A stretch of DNA of 64,000 nucleotides from an uncultured Kiloniellaceae bacterium (GCA_947493695.1 CANLSF010000009.1:1-64000), one strand, 5' to 3'. Counted from the stretch's first letter, positions 50,899 to 60,774 are shown. Program-made: numbers and translations. The notes: generated by a model not told the origin, from the sequence alone.

Positions 50899-53763
50899 GT
50901 GACGCTTGGTGACTCTGCAGCAGGGATTTTGGATTTCGCGAGCGCCATCTCCGATTGGGTATGGACCTGCGACGCCGACCTCAAACTGACCTACGTCTCG
51001 GAGGGTTGGCAGGATATTTTTGCAATTCCCGCCGAGGAGTGTCTGGGCCACAGGCTGGAAGACCTGATCAAAAACCGCGAGATCGAGATCAGCGAGAGCC
51101 TCGCGGCGCACGTCCACCTGCTCGCCGAAAAGCAGTCCTATCGTACCTCCTGCTTCACTTACAGTGCGCCGCGAGCGCAAAGCAGACACCTCTGTGAATC
51201 CGCCCAGGCCCTTCACGGCCCGGATGGCGATTTTCAGGGTTTTCGCGGCGTTGGCTGGGACCACAGCGCCTCTGAAGTCAAAGCCGAGGAATCAAGGCGA
51301 ACGGAATTACAGCTGAGCCAGGCCATCGAAGCCATGACGGAAGGCTTCGTGCTGTACGACAAGGACGACCGCCTGCTGTTTTGCAACGAAACCTATCGCC
51401 AGATGTATCCTAAATCTGCGGCCGTCATAAAACCCGGTGAGAATTTTATCGATATCATCCGCTATGGCGTCGCCCAGGGCGAGTATGCGGTCGACCCCGA
51501 GGACGAGCTTGCCTGCCAGCTCTGGATCGCCGAACGCATGGAGTTTCATCGCTCCACCAGCAAAAGCGTCGAACAGAAGCTTTCAGACGGACGCTGGATC
51601 AAGATTGACGAGCGGGCAACCCAGGACGGTGGAAGGGTCGGCATCAGAAGTGATATCACCCAACTGAAAAGAGCCGAACAGCGCTTACTGGATGCCATCG
51701 AGAGTATGTTGGAAATCTTCGTCCTTTGGGATGCGGATGATCGGCTTGTGCTCTGTAACAGGAAGTACCTGGAGATCATTGCCAACAATGCTGAGACTTT
51801 GCGGCCCGGCGTCCCCTACGAGAGCGTTCTGCGGGCGAATGTCGGCGCAGACTTCGTCGATCCCGGCGGATTGGAACGCGAGGCCTGGATTCAGCGACGA
51901 CTAAAAGCACACCGGGACGCCAACGGCAGTATGGAACTCAATCTGACCAACGGCCGTTCATTCCTGATTACGGAGGTCCGGACATCCGACGGCGGTATCG
52001 TCAGCATCGGCACGGAGATTACCAAACTTCGCGCACAGGAGCAGGAGCTGCGCGAAAAGGACCATCGGCAGCTCGAACTTATTGAAAGTCAGAAACTCAC
52101 TCAGGGACAGTTGGAACTGCAAGCTACTGAACTTGCAAACCTGGCACAGGAACTGGTCGAAGCTCGGGATCAGGCAGAGGCGGCCAATCGCGCGAAATCG
52201 GACTTCCTGGCGACCATGAGCCACGAAATCAGGACGCCCATGAACGGTGTCCTGGGCATGGCGAACCTGATGCTGGACACCGCACTGAGCAACGACCAGA
52301 GACTCTATGCCGAGACGATCCGCAAATCGGGCGACGCGCTGCTGGAGATCGTGAATGACATCCTTGATTTCTCGAAAATCGAAGCCGGCATGCTGGAACT
52401 CGAATCTGTCGAATTCGATCTTCACAGCCTGATCGAGAATGTCGTCGACCTCATGCATGCCCGGGCCGATCCGGCGCGCATCGATCTGGCGGCCTGGATT
52501 GAGCCGGAGGTTCCCAGAAAGCTGCAGGGCGATGCCGGGCGCCTACGGCAGGTGCTACTGAACCTTCTCAGCAACGCCCTCAAGTTTACCGAGGAAGGCG
52601 GCATCAGCCTGGGCGTCGCCTGCGCGGAGCCCCCCAATGGCAAGCAGGAGCAAGATCAGGTCAGTCTGGTCTTCGCCGTCAGGGATTCCGGCATTGGCAT
52701 CCCCCCGGAAACCCATGCCAAGCTCTTCGACCGCTTCACGCAGGCCGACGCCTCGACAACCCGGCGTTACGGCGGCACCGGCCTGGGGCTGGCGATTTGT
52801 AAACAGATCGCCGCGTTGATGGGGGGCGATATCGAGTTGGAAAGCGTCGTCGGTGAAGGCAGCACCTTCACTATCAAACTTCCCCTCATCCTGGCTGCCG
52901 AACCAGCACGCGATCCGTACGAGGATCAGATCAGCAGCGTCGCCGGACGGCGGGTATTGGTTGTCGAGCAGAGCCCGTTCGGCGGCGAGAGTTTCCGGAA
53001 GCAGCTCGAAACCTTTGGCTTTTCCGTGGATGTAAAACAGGATAGCGAAACCGCGCTTGCGACCCTGAACGCGTCGGATCAGGCCGAAGGCTACTGGCTG
53101 GTACTGATCGGCGCATTGCCGCGCGACGAAAGCGTGGAAAGACTGAGCGAGAAAATAGAGTCCTGCTCGAACGTCAGCGGCATCAAGATGCTACTGGTTC
53201 TGCCCAAGGCCTCACTCGGAAAAGTCCTGGCTTCAACCCAAGACAGAGTCGACGAAACCCTATATAAACCATTACACTACGATGCACTACGCCACTTCAT
53301 ACTTGCGCAGGTCGCCGACGGAAAGGGTGAGCGGAATTTGGGATCGGAAGAAAGGACTCTGGCACCACAGCAGGAACAGCATCGCCCCCTGCGCCTGCTT
53401 GTCGTTGAAGACAACAAGGTCAATCAGCTGCTGGCTATGACCCTGCTGCGCAAGGCCGGTCATGAGGTTGATCTGGCGGTCAACGGACTCGAAGGCGTCG
53501 ACGCCGTCCGGAACCAGAGTTACGATGTCGTCCTGATGGACATGCAGATGCCCGAGATGGACGGCCTGGAAGCAACACGGGAAATCCGAAAACTGCCGGA
53601 TGCAAAAGCGAAAACGACGATTATTGCCATGACCGCAAACGCATTGGCTGCCGACCAGAAACTCTGTCTTGAGGCGGGTATGAACGACTATATGGCGAAG
53701 CCGATTGACCCGAAGACTCTGCATGAAAAACTGGCGACCTGGGGTGCTGCCAGCTCGGAATAG
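50899..53763 (+). CDS. Hybrid sensor histidine kinase, PAS-PAS-PAS-HisKA-HATPase-REC-REC
   Basis: A 954-residue soluble hybrid kinase without transmembrane segments, so it senses inside the cell. Three PAS-like domains (about 10-115, 135-255, 258-375) precede a coiled coil (about 375-435), the HisKA domain with the phosphoacceptor H442 in [16 protein letters not shown], and the HATPase domain (about 550-665; [30 protein letters not shown]). Two receiver domains follow. REC2 has the acceptor D881 in [16 protein letters not shown]1 (about 684-795) has no aspartate at its usual site (YWLVLIGAL). GTG 50899 is preceded by GGACGGGG. The signal and any output regulator are unknown. Confidence 0.9.
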   Translation: MTLGDSAAGILDFASAISDWVWTCDADLKLTYVSEGWQDIFAIPAEECLGHRLEDLIKNREIEISESLAAHVHLLAEKQSYRTSCFTYSAPRAQSRHLCESAQALHGPDGDFQGFRGVGWDHSASEVKAEESRRTELQLSQAIEAMTEGFVLYDKDDRLLFCNETYRQMYPKSAAVIKPGENFIDIIRYGVAQGEYAVDPEDELACQLWIAERMEFHRSTSKSVEQKLSDGRWIKIDERATQDGGRVGIRSDITQLKRAEQRLLDAIESMLEIFVLWDADDRLVLCNRKYLEIIANNAETLRPGVPYESVLRANVGADFVDPGGLEREAWIQRRLKAHRDANGSMELNLTNGRSFLITEVRTSDGGIVSIGTEITKLRAQEQELREKDHRQLELIESQKLTQGQLELQATELANLAQELVEARDQAEAANRAKSDFLATMSHEIRTPMNGVLGMANLMLDTALSNDQRLYAETIRKSGDALLEIVNDILDFSKIEAGMLELESVEFDLHSLIENVVDLMHARADPARIDLAAWIEPEVPRKLQGDAGRLRQVLLNLLSNALKFTEEGGISLGVACAEPPNGKQEQDQVSLVFAVRDSGIGIPPETHAKLFDRFTQADASTTRRYGGTGLGLAICKQIAALMGGDIELESVVGEGSTFTIKLPLILAAEPARDPYEDQISSVAGRRVLVVEQSPFGGESFRKQLETFGFSVDVKQDSETALATLNASDQAEGYWLVLIGALPRDESVERLSEKIESCSNVSGIKMLLVLPKASLGKVLASTQDRVDETLYKPLHYDALRHFILAQVADGKGERNLGSEERTLAPQQEQHRPLRLLVVEDNKVNQLLAMTLLRKAGHEVDLAVNGLEGVDAVRNQSYDVVLMDMQMPEMDGLEATREIRKLPDAKAKTTIIAMTANALAADQKLCLEAGMNDYMAKPIDPKTLHEKLATWGAASSE

Positions 53764-53792
53764 ATCGCGCAGCGGTCACCCTTCGCAATCAT

Positions 53793-53981
53793 CTAAATTT
53801 CCCAATCAAGTGCCTTGAGCGCAGCTGTGATCCCTACTCTTTGGGCGAGAAGGTGATTGAACTGGCCGTCGCTGTCGGCAATCGGTGTCGGATAACGCCT
53901 GATTTCGCGCGTGAGCGCCGCCTTCGCTTCCAGCAATGCGGCCCTGGCGGCATTCACCCGTTCATCCACATTTACCGCCAC
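53793..53981 (-). CDS. Small hypothetical protein
   Basis: About 62 residues, helical and charged: VDERVNAARAALLEAKAALTREIRRYP and GQFNHLLAQRVGITAALKALDWEI. It has no known family. GTG 53981 is preferred because AAGGAG lies five bases upstream; the frame is open from 54005. It sits between the hybrid kinase and the LysR gene, on the opposite strand to both, so it is a single-gene unit. Real coding is likely but not certain. Confidence 0.5.
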   Translation of the reverse strand: MAVNVDERVNAARAALLEAKAALTREIRRYPTPIADSDGQFNHLLAQRVGITAALKALDWEI

Positions 53982-54084
53982 TCTCTCTCCTTCTTTTTCA
54001 GACAAGAGTGGTCACAGCCTAGCGCCCTCAGTTCATTTCCTCTATTATATGAAGCAGTCATTCTGCATACGAAAAACATATGTC

Positions 54085-54990
54085 ATGGAACTACGTCACC
54101 TCCGATACTTCCAGGCCGTCGCCGAGGAAGGTCACATCACGCGCGCCGCCGAGCGGCTTTCAATACAGCAACCGCCTCTCAGCCTTCAGATCAAGGCACT
54201 GGAGACGGAACTGGGGGTAAAGCTGTTTCATCGTCGGCCCAGGGGTGTGGAACTGACCGATGCGGGCGCCGCCTTCCACGCAGATGTCTCGGAGCTGCTC
54301 GCGGGGCTGGAAGCGGCCATCGTCAAAACCAAACAGGTTGCGCGCGGAGAGCAGGGTAACATCGCCATCGGCTTCACCAGCTCCGTCATCTTCCATGCCG
54401 CCACCAAAAATGCCATTCGCTCCTTTCGTGCCGCCTTCCCCGAAGTCGCTCTCGCTCTGGAGGAAGACGGCTCGACGAAGCTGATCGACGGCATCGCCCA
54501 CAACAAGCTCGACGCCGCCTTCGTGCGCACCAGCACATCCCATGTAGAAGGCGTACAGATTCTCCAGATGCTTGAGGAACCTATGTATCTGGCGGTTCCG
54601 GCCGATCATCCTCTGGCAGGCGGGCCTTCAAAACCGATGGCCCTGACGGACCTGTCGGATCAGCCACTGGTCCTGTACCGCAGATCCTCCGGCCCGGGGC
54701 TGTACGACCGCATTATCACGGCCTGTGCCGGCGCGGGATTTACCCCACGGATTGTCCAGGAAGCGCCGCGTGTCGGCTCAACACTCAATCTGGTGGCGGC
54801 GGGACTGGGGATCAGTTTTGTCCCTCAATCGCTCTGCAGCTCTCACGCAGAGGGGATTGTCTATCGCCCCCTCGAATGTGATCCACCGCTGCGCGCCCCC
54901 ATCATGCTCGCCTGCCGCAAGTCGGAATCCTCCGAGGCGGTAAAGTCCTTCATTCAGATCGTGAGAGCTTCCACGGTCGCAAGAATCTAA
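54085..54990 (+). CDS. LysR family transcriptional regulator (CbbR/BenM-like)
   Basis: A 302-residue LysR regulator from ATG 54085. The N-terminal MELRHLRYFQAVAEEGHITRAAERLSIQQPPLSLQIKALE is typical of the BenM/CatM/CbnR group. The effector domain (about 90-290) includes GNIAIGFTSSVIF and the RTSTSHVEGVQ turn; a phenylpropanoid or aromatic acid ligand would be typical for the group, but is not shown. It is upstream of the FAA hydrolase gene by 91 bases on the same strand. The frame is open for another 58 codons to 53911, but without conservation. Confidence 0.9.
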   Translation: MELRHLRYFQAVAEEGHITRAAERLSIQQPPLSLQIKALETELGVKLFHRRPRGVELTDAGAAFHADVSELLAGLEAAIVKTKQVARGEQGNIAIGFTSSVIFHAATKNAIRSFRAAFPEVALALEEDGSTKLIDGIAHNKLDAAFVRTSTSHVEGVQILQMLEEPMYLAVPADHPLAGGPSKPMALTDLSDQPLVLYRRSSGPGLYDRIITACAGAGFTPRIVQEAPRVGSTLNLVAAGLGISFVPQSLCSSHAEGIVYRPLECDPPLRAPIMLACRKSESSEAVKSFIQIVRASTVARI

Positions 54991-55081
54991 AGCCTGAACT
55001 CATAAGCCACGATGCGCCTGCTTTTCAGCTTGGCTTCAGATTGGCCGCATAGGTTTCGCCAAATTTCAAGGAGCGACTCTT

Positions 55082-56242
55082 ATGCACGGCTTAACAACAA
55101 GCTTTCCGGGCCTCGCGGTGATGGCCCTGTCCTCGGGGCTGATGGATGCCCCGGCCATGGCCAACAGCATCGCGCCGGTCGAGCAGGCTTTAACCCTGGC
55201 ACAGATCGAAAGCCCCTCAGGCCTTCATACGATCCTGGTTTTAAAAGATTCCGGCGCGCAGGCCCCTGGCGAAAGCGTTCTGGGCTTGAATCTTTCCAAG
55301 CTCTACGACAGCACTGTGGACGACCCGCTTGCGGTGGTCGCCTCTGTGGGCCAGGCGCGCATCCGCCAGGATCTTTCAGCGAATGTGTCCCGGCTGAAAA
55401 ACTATAACCGCGAGGACTTCGTGATCTCTCCCGCCATCGGAACCGCACATGTGGCGGCGGGAACCAACTATCCGGCGCACGGCGAAGAGGTCGGGGTGGA
55501 TGAAGTCTTTCTCTTTCCCAAGTTTTCCACTGCCACACCGCCGCTCTCCTCTGTAGCGGCAGCACCGGGCGGGCTGCTGGACTACGAGATTGAGCTCTGC
55601 GCGCGCTTTGATCGGGATATCGCCACACCGCAGGATTTCGCCGTGGCGGTAAAGGGTGTCTTCCTCTGCGGCGACTATACGGACCGGGCGACGTTGATGC
55701 GCGAAATAGACACAGACGATGTCGCTTCGGGACGTGGCTTCACCGATGCTAAAAGCGGCGATGACCGCTTTCCGGTCGGCCCCTTCACCGTGATTCCAAA
55801 CGACTGGAAAACCTTCCTGGAGGACATTCGCATGACCTTGACGGTAAACGGCGAAACCCGTCAGGAAGCCCAGGGGACGGATATGATCATGAAACTTGAC
55901 GACATCGTTCTGGGGTCGCTGGAACAGGGCGACGAACTGCGCTGGACATTGAAGGGCGAGCGCATCCGGCTGATCGAAGAGAACCGGATCCGCGCGGGAC
56001 AGGTGGTTCTGACCGGAACGCCTGAGGGTGTGGTCTTTCGTCAACCCACAAGCAGTTTCATCTTCTGGAACGGGCTCAGGTGGCTCTTAACCTTCGGCTT
56101 CCTCGGCGGCAACCCGCTCGACTATGTCATCGAGCGCTTCATCCAAGAAGCGCGCGAAGACGCAAAATACCTCCAACCCGGTGATGTCATTGTGATGCGG
56201 GCAAGTTATCTGGGCGAGATCAGACTGACGATTTCGGATTGA
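55082..56242 (+). CDS. Fumarylacetoacetate hydrolase family protein
   Basis: A 386-residue protein of the FAH superfamily, which cleaves carbon-carbon bonds in 2-keto acids with a metal ion. Seen: GTNYPAHGEEVG near 140, LDYEIELCARFDRD near 180 (metal-binding Glu/Asp), FLCGDYTDRATL and the late AGQVVLTGTPEGVV motif near 315. The first 30 residues are weakly hydrophobic, so export cannot be excluded. AAGGAG precedes ATG 55082. Lying 91 bases after a BenM-like LysR gene, it probably serves catabolism of an aromatic-derived compound. Length is longer than the common 280 residues; substrate unknown. Confidence 0.82.
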   Translation: MHGLTTSFPGLAVMALSSGLMDAPAMANSIAPVEQALTLAQIESPSGLHTILVLKDSGAQAPGESVLGLNLSKLYDSTVDDPLAVVASVGQARIRQDLSANVSRLKNYNREDFVISPAIGTAHVAAGTNYPAHGEEVGVDEVFLFPKFSTATPPLSSVAAAPGGLLDYEIELCARFDRDIATPQDFAVAVKGVFLCGDYTDRATLMREIDTDDVASGRGFTDAKSGDDRFPVGPFTVIPNDWKTFLEDIRMTLTVNGETRQEAQGTDMIMKLDDIVLGSLEQGDELRWTLKGERIRLIEENRIRAGQVVLTGTPEGVVFRQPTSSFIFWNGLRWLLTFGFLGGNPLDYVIERFIQEAREDAKYLQPGDVIVMRASYLGEIRLTISD

Positions 56243-57629
56243 ACCGAAGCGTCACCTTGAGACCGCCCAACTCACGGCTGCGGTCCCCCAGAAGCGTTAA
56301 TTTCTGTCGTTGAACGATCTCCTGAACGATGGAAAGGCCGAGCCCTGCACCATCGCCCGACTTTCGACCCAGTCTCTCAAACTTTGCCATGGCGGCTTGA
56401 AAGTCGGACGCGCTCATTCCCGGCCCGTTGTCTTCGACGCAGATCGACGGGCCCGCCTCGGCGGCGGCGTCGATCGTGACGATGATGTGCTTGGGTGACC
56501 CCGCATACTTAACCGCATTCTCCAGAAGATTGCGCAACAGCGTATGGATGAGCTCACGATTTCCCAGCAACCTGGCGGACATCGGCGCAACCAATTCTAT
56601 ATCGCCCTCGCTCTCCAGAATCTCTGGGGTAAAGCGGGAAATAAGATCCCGTGCAACGTCTACGAGATCGATGGACTCGACATCGGATGCAACGGCACTT
56701 TCGGAACGTGCAAGCTGAAGTAGTTGTGAGATCAGGCGCGAAGCACGGTCGGTAGCCTCAAGCATCCCGTTGATCTGGCCACGGATCTCAACGGTAACAC
56801 CTTGCATGTCGATCGCCTCTGCCTGGGCGCGAACCGCTGCCAGCGGCGTGCGGAGTTCGTGGGCGGCATTCGCGATGAAACTCCGTTCCCGCCGGACGGT
56901 CGCATCAAGCCGGGCGATAAGATCGTTGAGAGCGTCCTCGATTTGCGTCAATTCACGCAGCTGCACATTCAAATGGATCGGTGACATTTCGTTCTCTTTG
57001 CGCTGCAGAACCGCGGCGGCGGATTCTTCGAGAGGCTGCACCACCTGCGCGACAACGCGGCGCGCAAGCAGAAGACTGATCGCACCGACAATCAACCCGA
57101 CGGCAAAAACAAACAGCGTGATCGTCAGGATGCCAAAAAACACTTCCCCCTGCCACAAACCGACAATGACCCTGACTCTCTGGCTCGGATCTTCAACACC
57201 GTATAGCCGCCAGTCGATAAAAGGGATAATCCAATCGGTTCCGAGAAAAGACGATGGGTAAGCCATCTCGCCACGCAGAGGAAGCGCGAGCAGGCGTTCA
57301 CTCGGCAGGTCGATGGTAGAATAGCGCACGGCGTTATCAAGGATGACGACGATGAAGTAGTCGTTGACACCGATGTCGTCCATTTGATCCGAGAGAAAAT
57401 TATCGATTCTTCCGACAGAACCTTCGTCCTGGTTCCGGGCAGTCTCGAAAGCCATAATTATATTCACCAGGTGGATCACCCGGCCACGCAGCCCCTCGTT
57501 AAAATACTGCGTCCCGGCAGCGCCGGTCAGAAGAGTCGCGATCACCCAACCCGCGGCCAGATAGATATTCAGGCGCCGGTAAAGTATGTCGCGGATCGAC
57601 ACCGCTTTTTGAGAGTTACCCTCGCTCAT
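56220..57629 (-). CDS. Sensor histidine kinase (EnvZ/QseC class)
   Basis: A 469-residue inner-membrane kinase. Helices at about 24-41 and 165-190 flank a periplasmic sensor region (about 42-164). A HAMP-like stretch follows (about 190-245), then DHp with H257 in FIANAAHELRTPLAAVRAQAE, and the HATPase domain with N-box NLLENAVKYA, G1 VEDNGPGM and G2 GDGAGLGLSI. Its start adjoins the stop of the response regulator gene, so the pair is one operon. It is read away from a MipA/OmpV-like outer-membrane gene upstream of the regulator, a probable target. The FAA hydrolase gene overlaps its 3' end by 23 bases on the opposite strand. Confidence 0.92.
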   Translation of the reverse strand: MSEGNSQKAVSIRDILYRRLNIYLAAGWVIATLLTGAAGTQYFNEGLRGRVIHLVNIIMAFETARNQDEGSVGRIDNFLSDQMDDIGVNDYFIVVILDNAVRYSTIDLPSERLLALPLRGEMAYPSSFLGTDWIIPFIDWRLYGVEDPSQRVRVIVGLWQGEVFFGILTITLFVFAVGLIVGAISLLLARRVVAQVVQPLEESAAAVLQRKENEMSPIHLNVQLRELTQIEDALNDLIARLDATVRRERSFIANAAHELRTPLAAVRAQAEAIDMQGVTVEIRGQINGMLEATDRASRLISQLLQLARSESAVASDVESIDLVDVARDLISRFTPEILESEGDIELVAPMSARLLGNRELIHTLLRNLLENAVKYAGSPKHIIVTIDAAAEAGPSICVEDNGPGMSASDFQAAMAKFERLGRKSGDGAGLGLSIVQEIVQRQKLTLLGDRSRELGGLKVTLRFNPKSSV

Positions 57630-58292
57630 CTACTGCCCTTTCGGAATGATGTAGCCGACGCCGCGGACCGTCTTGATCAGATCCGCTCCCAGTTTTCTGC
57701 GAAGCTGTGAAATATAGACTTCCAGCGTGTTGCTCTCGGTCTCGCCACTCCAGCCGTATAGCTTTTCATCGAGCTCGCTGCGGGTCAGTACCCGGCCCGC
57801 GTTGACGACCAGCGCCAACAGAAGATTGAAAAGCTTGGGCGTGAATTCTATGACCTCGCCATTCTTTCTGACGATCAAACCGGCAGGCTCAATCTCAAGA
57901 TCTCCGTAGCGGACAATTTCCTGGGCTCGCGCCGCCTTACGGCGCGCCAGCGCCCTTACCCGAGCCAGCAGCTCATCCATCATGAAGGGCTTTACCAGAT
58001 AGTCGTCCGCAGAAGCATCCAGTCCCTTCACCCGGTCTTCGACGGAATCCCGTGCGGTCAGGATCAGAACAGGCGTATTCGCACCCATGGCCCGGAGACC
58101 TTTGAGAATTGTCAGGCCGTCTTCGCCTGGAAGACCGAGGTCGAGAATGATCACGGTAAAGTCGTCGTATTCAGCCGCCGAGCGCAGAGCCACACCCTCT
58201 TCCACCCAGTCAACCGTATAGCCCCCTAGCTGGAGACGACGCGTAATTGCATCGCCGATGGCGGGATCGTCTTCATAAATCAAAATGCGCAT
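57630..58292 (-). CDS. OmpR-family response regulator
   Basis: A 220-residue two-component regulator. REC domain (1-115): acidic pocket EDD at 7-9, phosphoacceptor D51 in VIILDLGLPGEDG, and Lys in LVKPF near 102. A winged-helix OmpR/PhoB DNA-binding domain (about 125-218) has the TRSELDEKLYGWSGETESNTLEVYISQLRRKL recognition helix and the VRGVGYII wing. It precedes the kinase gene without spacing and is divergent from mipA-like at 58365 with 72 bp between starts. It likely regulates envelope functions. Confidence 0.93.
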   Translation of the reverse strand: MRILIYEDDPAIGDAITRRLQLGGYTVDWVEEGVALRSAAEYDDFTVIILDLGLPGEDGLTILKGLRAMGANTPVLILTARDSVEDRVKGLDASADDYLVKPFMMDELLARVRALARRKAARAQEIVRYGDLEIEPAGLIVRKNGEVIEFTPKLFNLLLALVVNAGRVLTRSELDEKLYGWSGETESNTLEVYISQLRRKLGADLIKTVRGVGYIIPKGQ

Positions 58293-58364
58293 TCAGGGCT
58301 CTTACCGGGTTTCAGGTTCACTTCATGTTACGCGCTTAACCTGCTCTCATCAACGTCATAAATA

Positions 58365-59204
58365 ATGAGTTTTGCAACTATGAGAGTTATAAAATGGGGC
58401 AGAATTCTGCCCTTTTTCCTGTTGACTGCCGGTATGACTGTGACTGCAAATTACGGATTTGCAGAGGAGAACAACCCCAATAAAAATAAAGGCGATTGGG
58501 ATTTCGAGCTTGGTGCCGTAGGCGGCATAACGCCGGAATACGAAGGCTCCGACAGCTACGAACCACTCGCGGCGCCCTATTTTCATCTCTCCTGGAAGGA
58601 TACGGTCGTTGCAACCACAAGGGGTGGCGGACCAGGCCTCTACCTGCAGAAGAGCTGGTTCGATGATTTTTCCACAAAACTCGGCGTCCGTTATGAAGGC
58701 GGCCGGGATGAGGACGATAGCGACGCCCTGGAAGGTCTGGGCGATCTGGATGTCGGGGCCGTCGCCGTCGGAGGTGTCGCCTACGAATGGGGCCCGGTCG
58801 AATTCTCAGCCGAACTCGCCCACGACCTTACCGGAGATCGCGACGGCACAACGGCCACACTGGGCGCCGAATATTCGACAATGGCCTTCGAGAATCGCGG
58901 GCGTTTTGCCATCGGTCCCAGCGTGACCTGGGCGGACGAGGAGTACATGGACAACACCTTCGGTATATCCAGCGCCCAGGCCGCCTCCTCACAAAACAAC
59001 TACAGTCCCTTTGATGCGGAGAGCGGCATCAAGGACGTCGGACTCAATGCAAGCTTCAGTTACGCGGTCACGGAGCAGGTATCAGTTCTTGTCTCCGGAG
59101 AATACGCCCGCCTGCTCGGGGACGCCGCCGACAGTCCCCTGGTGGATGATGAAGGCAGCGCCAATCAGTTCCAGGGTCTGCTGGGTCTGATCTATCGCTG
59201 GTAA
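58365..59204 (+). CDS. MipA/OmpV family outer-membrane protein
   Basis: A 279-residue outer-membrane beta-barrel precursor. Signal peptide about 1-33 (WGRILPFFLLTAGMTVTANYGFA), then MipA/OmpV blocks DWDFELGAVGGITPEYEGSDSYEPLAAPYFHLSW, RYEGGRDEDDSDALEGLGDLD, and the terminal LLGLIYRW ending in an aromatic residue, as OMPs need for insertion. Start could be ATG 58365 or 58380. It is divergent from an OmpR-type regulator with 72 bp between the starts. The family includes scaffold proteins of murein enzymes and osmo-responsive porins; the role here is open. Confidence 0.88.
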   Translation: MSFATMRVIKWGRILPFFLLTAGMTVTANYGFAEENNPNKNKGDWDFELGAVGGITPEYEGSDSYEPLAAPYFHLSWKDTVVATTRGGGPGLYLQKSWFDDFSTKLGVRYEGGRDEDDSDALEGLGDLDVGAVAVGGVAYEWGPVEFSAELAHDLTGDRDGTTATLGAEYSTMAFENRGRFAIGPSVTWADEEYMDNTFGISSAQAASSQNNYSPFDAESGIKDVGLNASFSYAVTEQVSVLVSGEYARLLGDAADSPLVDDEGSANQFQGLLGLIYRW

Positions 59205-59231
59205 CTTCTGCCCGACCCAGAACGCCCCTGT

Positions 59232-59309
59232 TGGATCCAGGACACATCGCGAAGCCTCAAGGTGGAATGTACCTCCAGGTTGTTCTTGACTTCGGCTCTC
59301 CTGGATCCA
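59232..59309. repeat. Long-range inverted repeat with inner stem
   Basis: TGGATCCAGGA (59232-59242) and TCCTGGATCCA (59299-59309) form a perfect 11-bp inverted repeat with 56 bases between; each arm contains the palindrome TGGATCCA. The loop holds a shorter pair, AGGT (59260-59263) with ACCT (59271-59274). It lies between the mipA-like and ankyrin genes, both on the plus strand, 133 bases before the latter. It could fold as a branched RNA terminator or a REP-like element. Confidence 0.55.
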
Positions 59310-59442
59310 TTATGCCGTTATGGCCGAGCAGGTGGCCGACGGTCCGCGTAAAGGGTTGAACCCACCTTCCTTAATGATGTGTTCCACATCTTCTTTCTGC
59401 CCGTGAGCTGCGGACGCCGGGCGCCGAGAGAGAAGGTGTTCC

Positions 59443-60705
59443 ATGACCAAAGCCCTCCCACCCCGTCCTGATATCAACTGGCTGAAAAAGACAGCCAAAC
59501 AACGCCTTGATGAGCTGCAGAAAAGCGACAGCGCGCTCAAGCTGCATCATGCGCAACTGGATATTGCCAGACTCTATGGTTTCGCGAGCTGGCGCGCGCT
59601 TAAGACCCATATCGACGGCCTGAGCCTGGACGGCCAGATCATCACGGCTACGCTTAAGGGCAACGCCAGCGACCTGCAGCGCCTGCTGAGCGAACACCCC
59701 GCCAAGATCGCTATTGTCGGCGGTCAGTGGCACAAACCGCTGCTGCATCTGGCGGCTGAACACGGACGTCTCGCTTGTGTCGAGGTTCTGCTTCAGCACG
59801 GCTTCGATGTGAATCTGCGCGACCGCTCCGACCGGGCCTCTGCACTCTATTGGGCTGCCCAGGGCGGACACCTCGATATCGTCAAGCGCCTCGTTGAAGC
59901 CGGAGCCAATGTCCGGGGCGAGGACGACGAACACGAAATGGGCGTCATCGGCTGGGCTACGAATTTCCAGCACCTGCGGCACGAGGTGGCGGAGTTTCTG
60001 ATGGCACAAGGCGTTAAGCCAAATATTTTCGCGGCGATTGCGCTGAACCGGGCCGATCTGGTCCGGAATCTCGTCAGAGAAAATCCGCAGCTTGTTGCCC
60101 GTCAGATGAGCCGGTTCGAGCATCACCAAACACCGCTGCACTTCGCTGTGTCCAAGAACCGGCCCGAGATGGTTGCGCTCCTGCTGGAACTCGGCGCTGA
60201 TCCGATCACCAAGGACAGTCGGGGCTATACACCGCTCAACTGCGCTTCCTCCAAGACGGATGAGCGAATCGCGGCGGAACTGATTGCCGCCGGAGCCGAT
60301 CCCGGCGAGCAGAGTCCAAACCGTTTTGAATCCGCCGTGCCGATTTTCAACGTAAAAAACGTCCCCGCCTCCATCGCCTACTATGTCGAGAAACTGGGAT
60401 TTCAGAAGGAATGGGATTGGGGCGCACCCGCGACCTTCGCCTGTGTTCATCGCGACGAAGTCAGGATCTTCCTCTGCCAGGATGCTCAGGGTGCAGGGGG
60501 CATGTGGCTTTCAGTCTTCGTTCATGACGTCGATGCTCTTTACGAAGACTATCGGAAAAAAGGCGTCCTCATCCGTCAGGCCCCGACCAATTTTCCCTGG
60601 GGTGTGCGGGAAATGAACATCGAGGACCCGGACGGCCATCGCCTGCGCATAGGAAGTGATGCCACCGGCACCAGCGATGACATCCCCTTGAACGAAGAAG
60701 CCTGA
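59443..60705 (+). CDS. Ankyrin repeat - glyoxalase (VOC) fusion protein
   Basis: A 420-residue cytosolic fusion. Residues 1-55 (RPDINWLKKTAKQRLDEL and ARLYGFASWRALKTHID) form the helical N-terminal block often joined to ankyrin repeats in bacteria. Ankyrin repeats cover about 80-290, e.g. KPLLHLAAEHGRLACVEVLLQHG and QTPLHFAVSKNRPEMVALLLELGADP. From about 305 a VOC (glyoxalase/bleomycin-resistance) domain starts: VPIFNVKNVPASIAYYVEKLGF, VFVHDVDALYEDYRKKG and EMNIEDPDGHRLRIG. The fusion is unusual. The VOC domain lacks an obvious full metal-binding set, so it may bind a small ligand rather than catalyse. AGAAGGTG precedes the ATG. Confidence 0.88.
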   Translation: MTKALPPRPDINWLKKTAKQRLDELQKSDSALKLHHAQLDIARLYGFASWRALKTHIDGLSLDGQIITATLKGNASDLQRLLSEHPAKIAIVGGQWHKPLLHLAAEHGRLACVEVLLQHGFDVNLRDRSDRASALYWAAQGGHLDIVKRLVEAGANVRGEDDEHEMGVIGWATNFQHLRHEVAEFLMAQGVKPNIFAAIALNRADLVRNLVRENPQLVARQMSRFEHHQTPLHFAVSKNRPEMVALLLELGADPITKDSRGYTPLNCASSKTDERIAAELIAAGADPGEQSPNRFESAVPIFNVKNVPASIAYYVEKLGFQKEWDWGAPATFACVHRDEVRIFLCQDAQGAGGMWLSVFVHDVDALYEDYRKKGVLIRQAPTNFPWGVREMNIEDPDGHRLRIGSDATGTSDDIPLNEEA

Positions 60706-60718
60706 AGCCATCTCCGCG

Positions 60719-60774
60719 GTGCGGCGGGACAGAGGCCTATTTCGTCTCGAATTTGAGTCCTCAGACCACCGCAC
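60719..60774. terminator. Weak bidirectional hairpin
   Basis: GTGCGGCGG (60719-60727) pairs with CCACCGCAC (60766-60774) at 8 of 9 positions, with a 38-base loop, between the convergent ends of the ankyrin-VOC gene and the gene at 60805. The large loop and lack of T tract make it a weak terminator candidate. Confidence 0.3.

Noticed and set aside
50707-51264. 185-residue minus-strand gene before the hybrid kinase
   Set aside because: Overlaps the kinase N-terminus antisense and contains no family motif; the kinase PAS domain is better supported.
59371-60450. Minus-strand frame opposite the ankyrin gene
   Set aside because: Antisense to the ankyrin repeats, which explain the frame; no domain seen.
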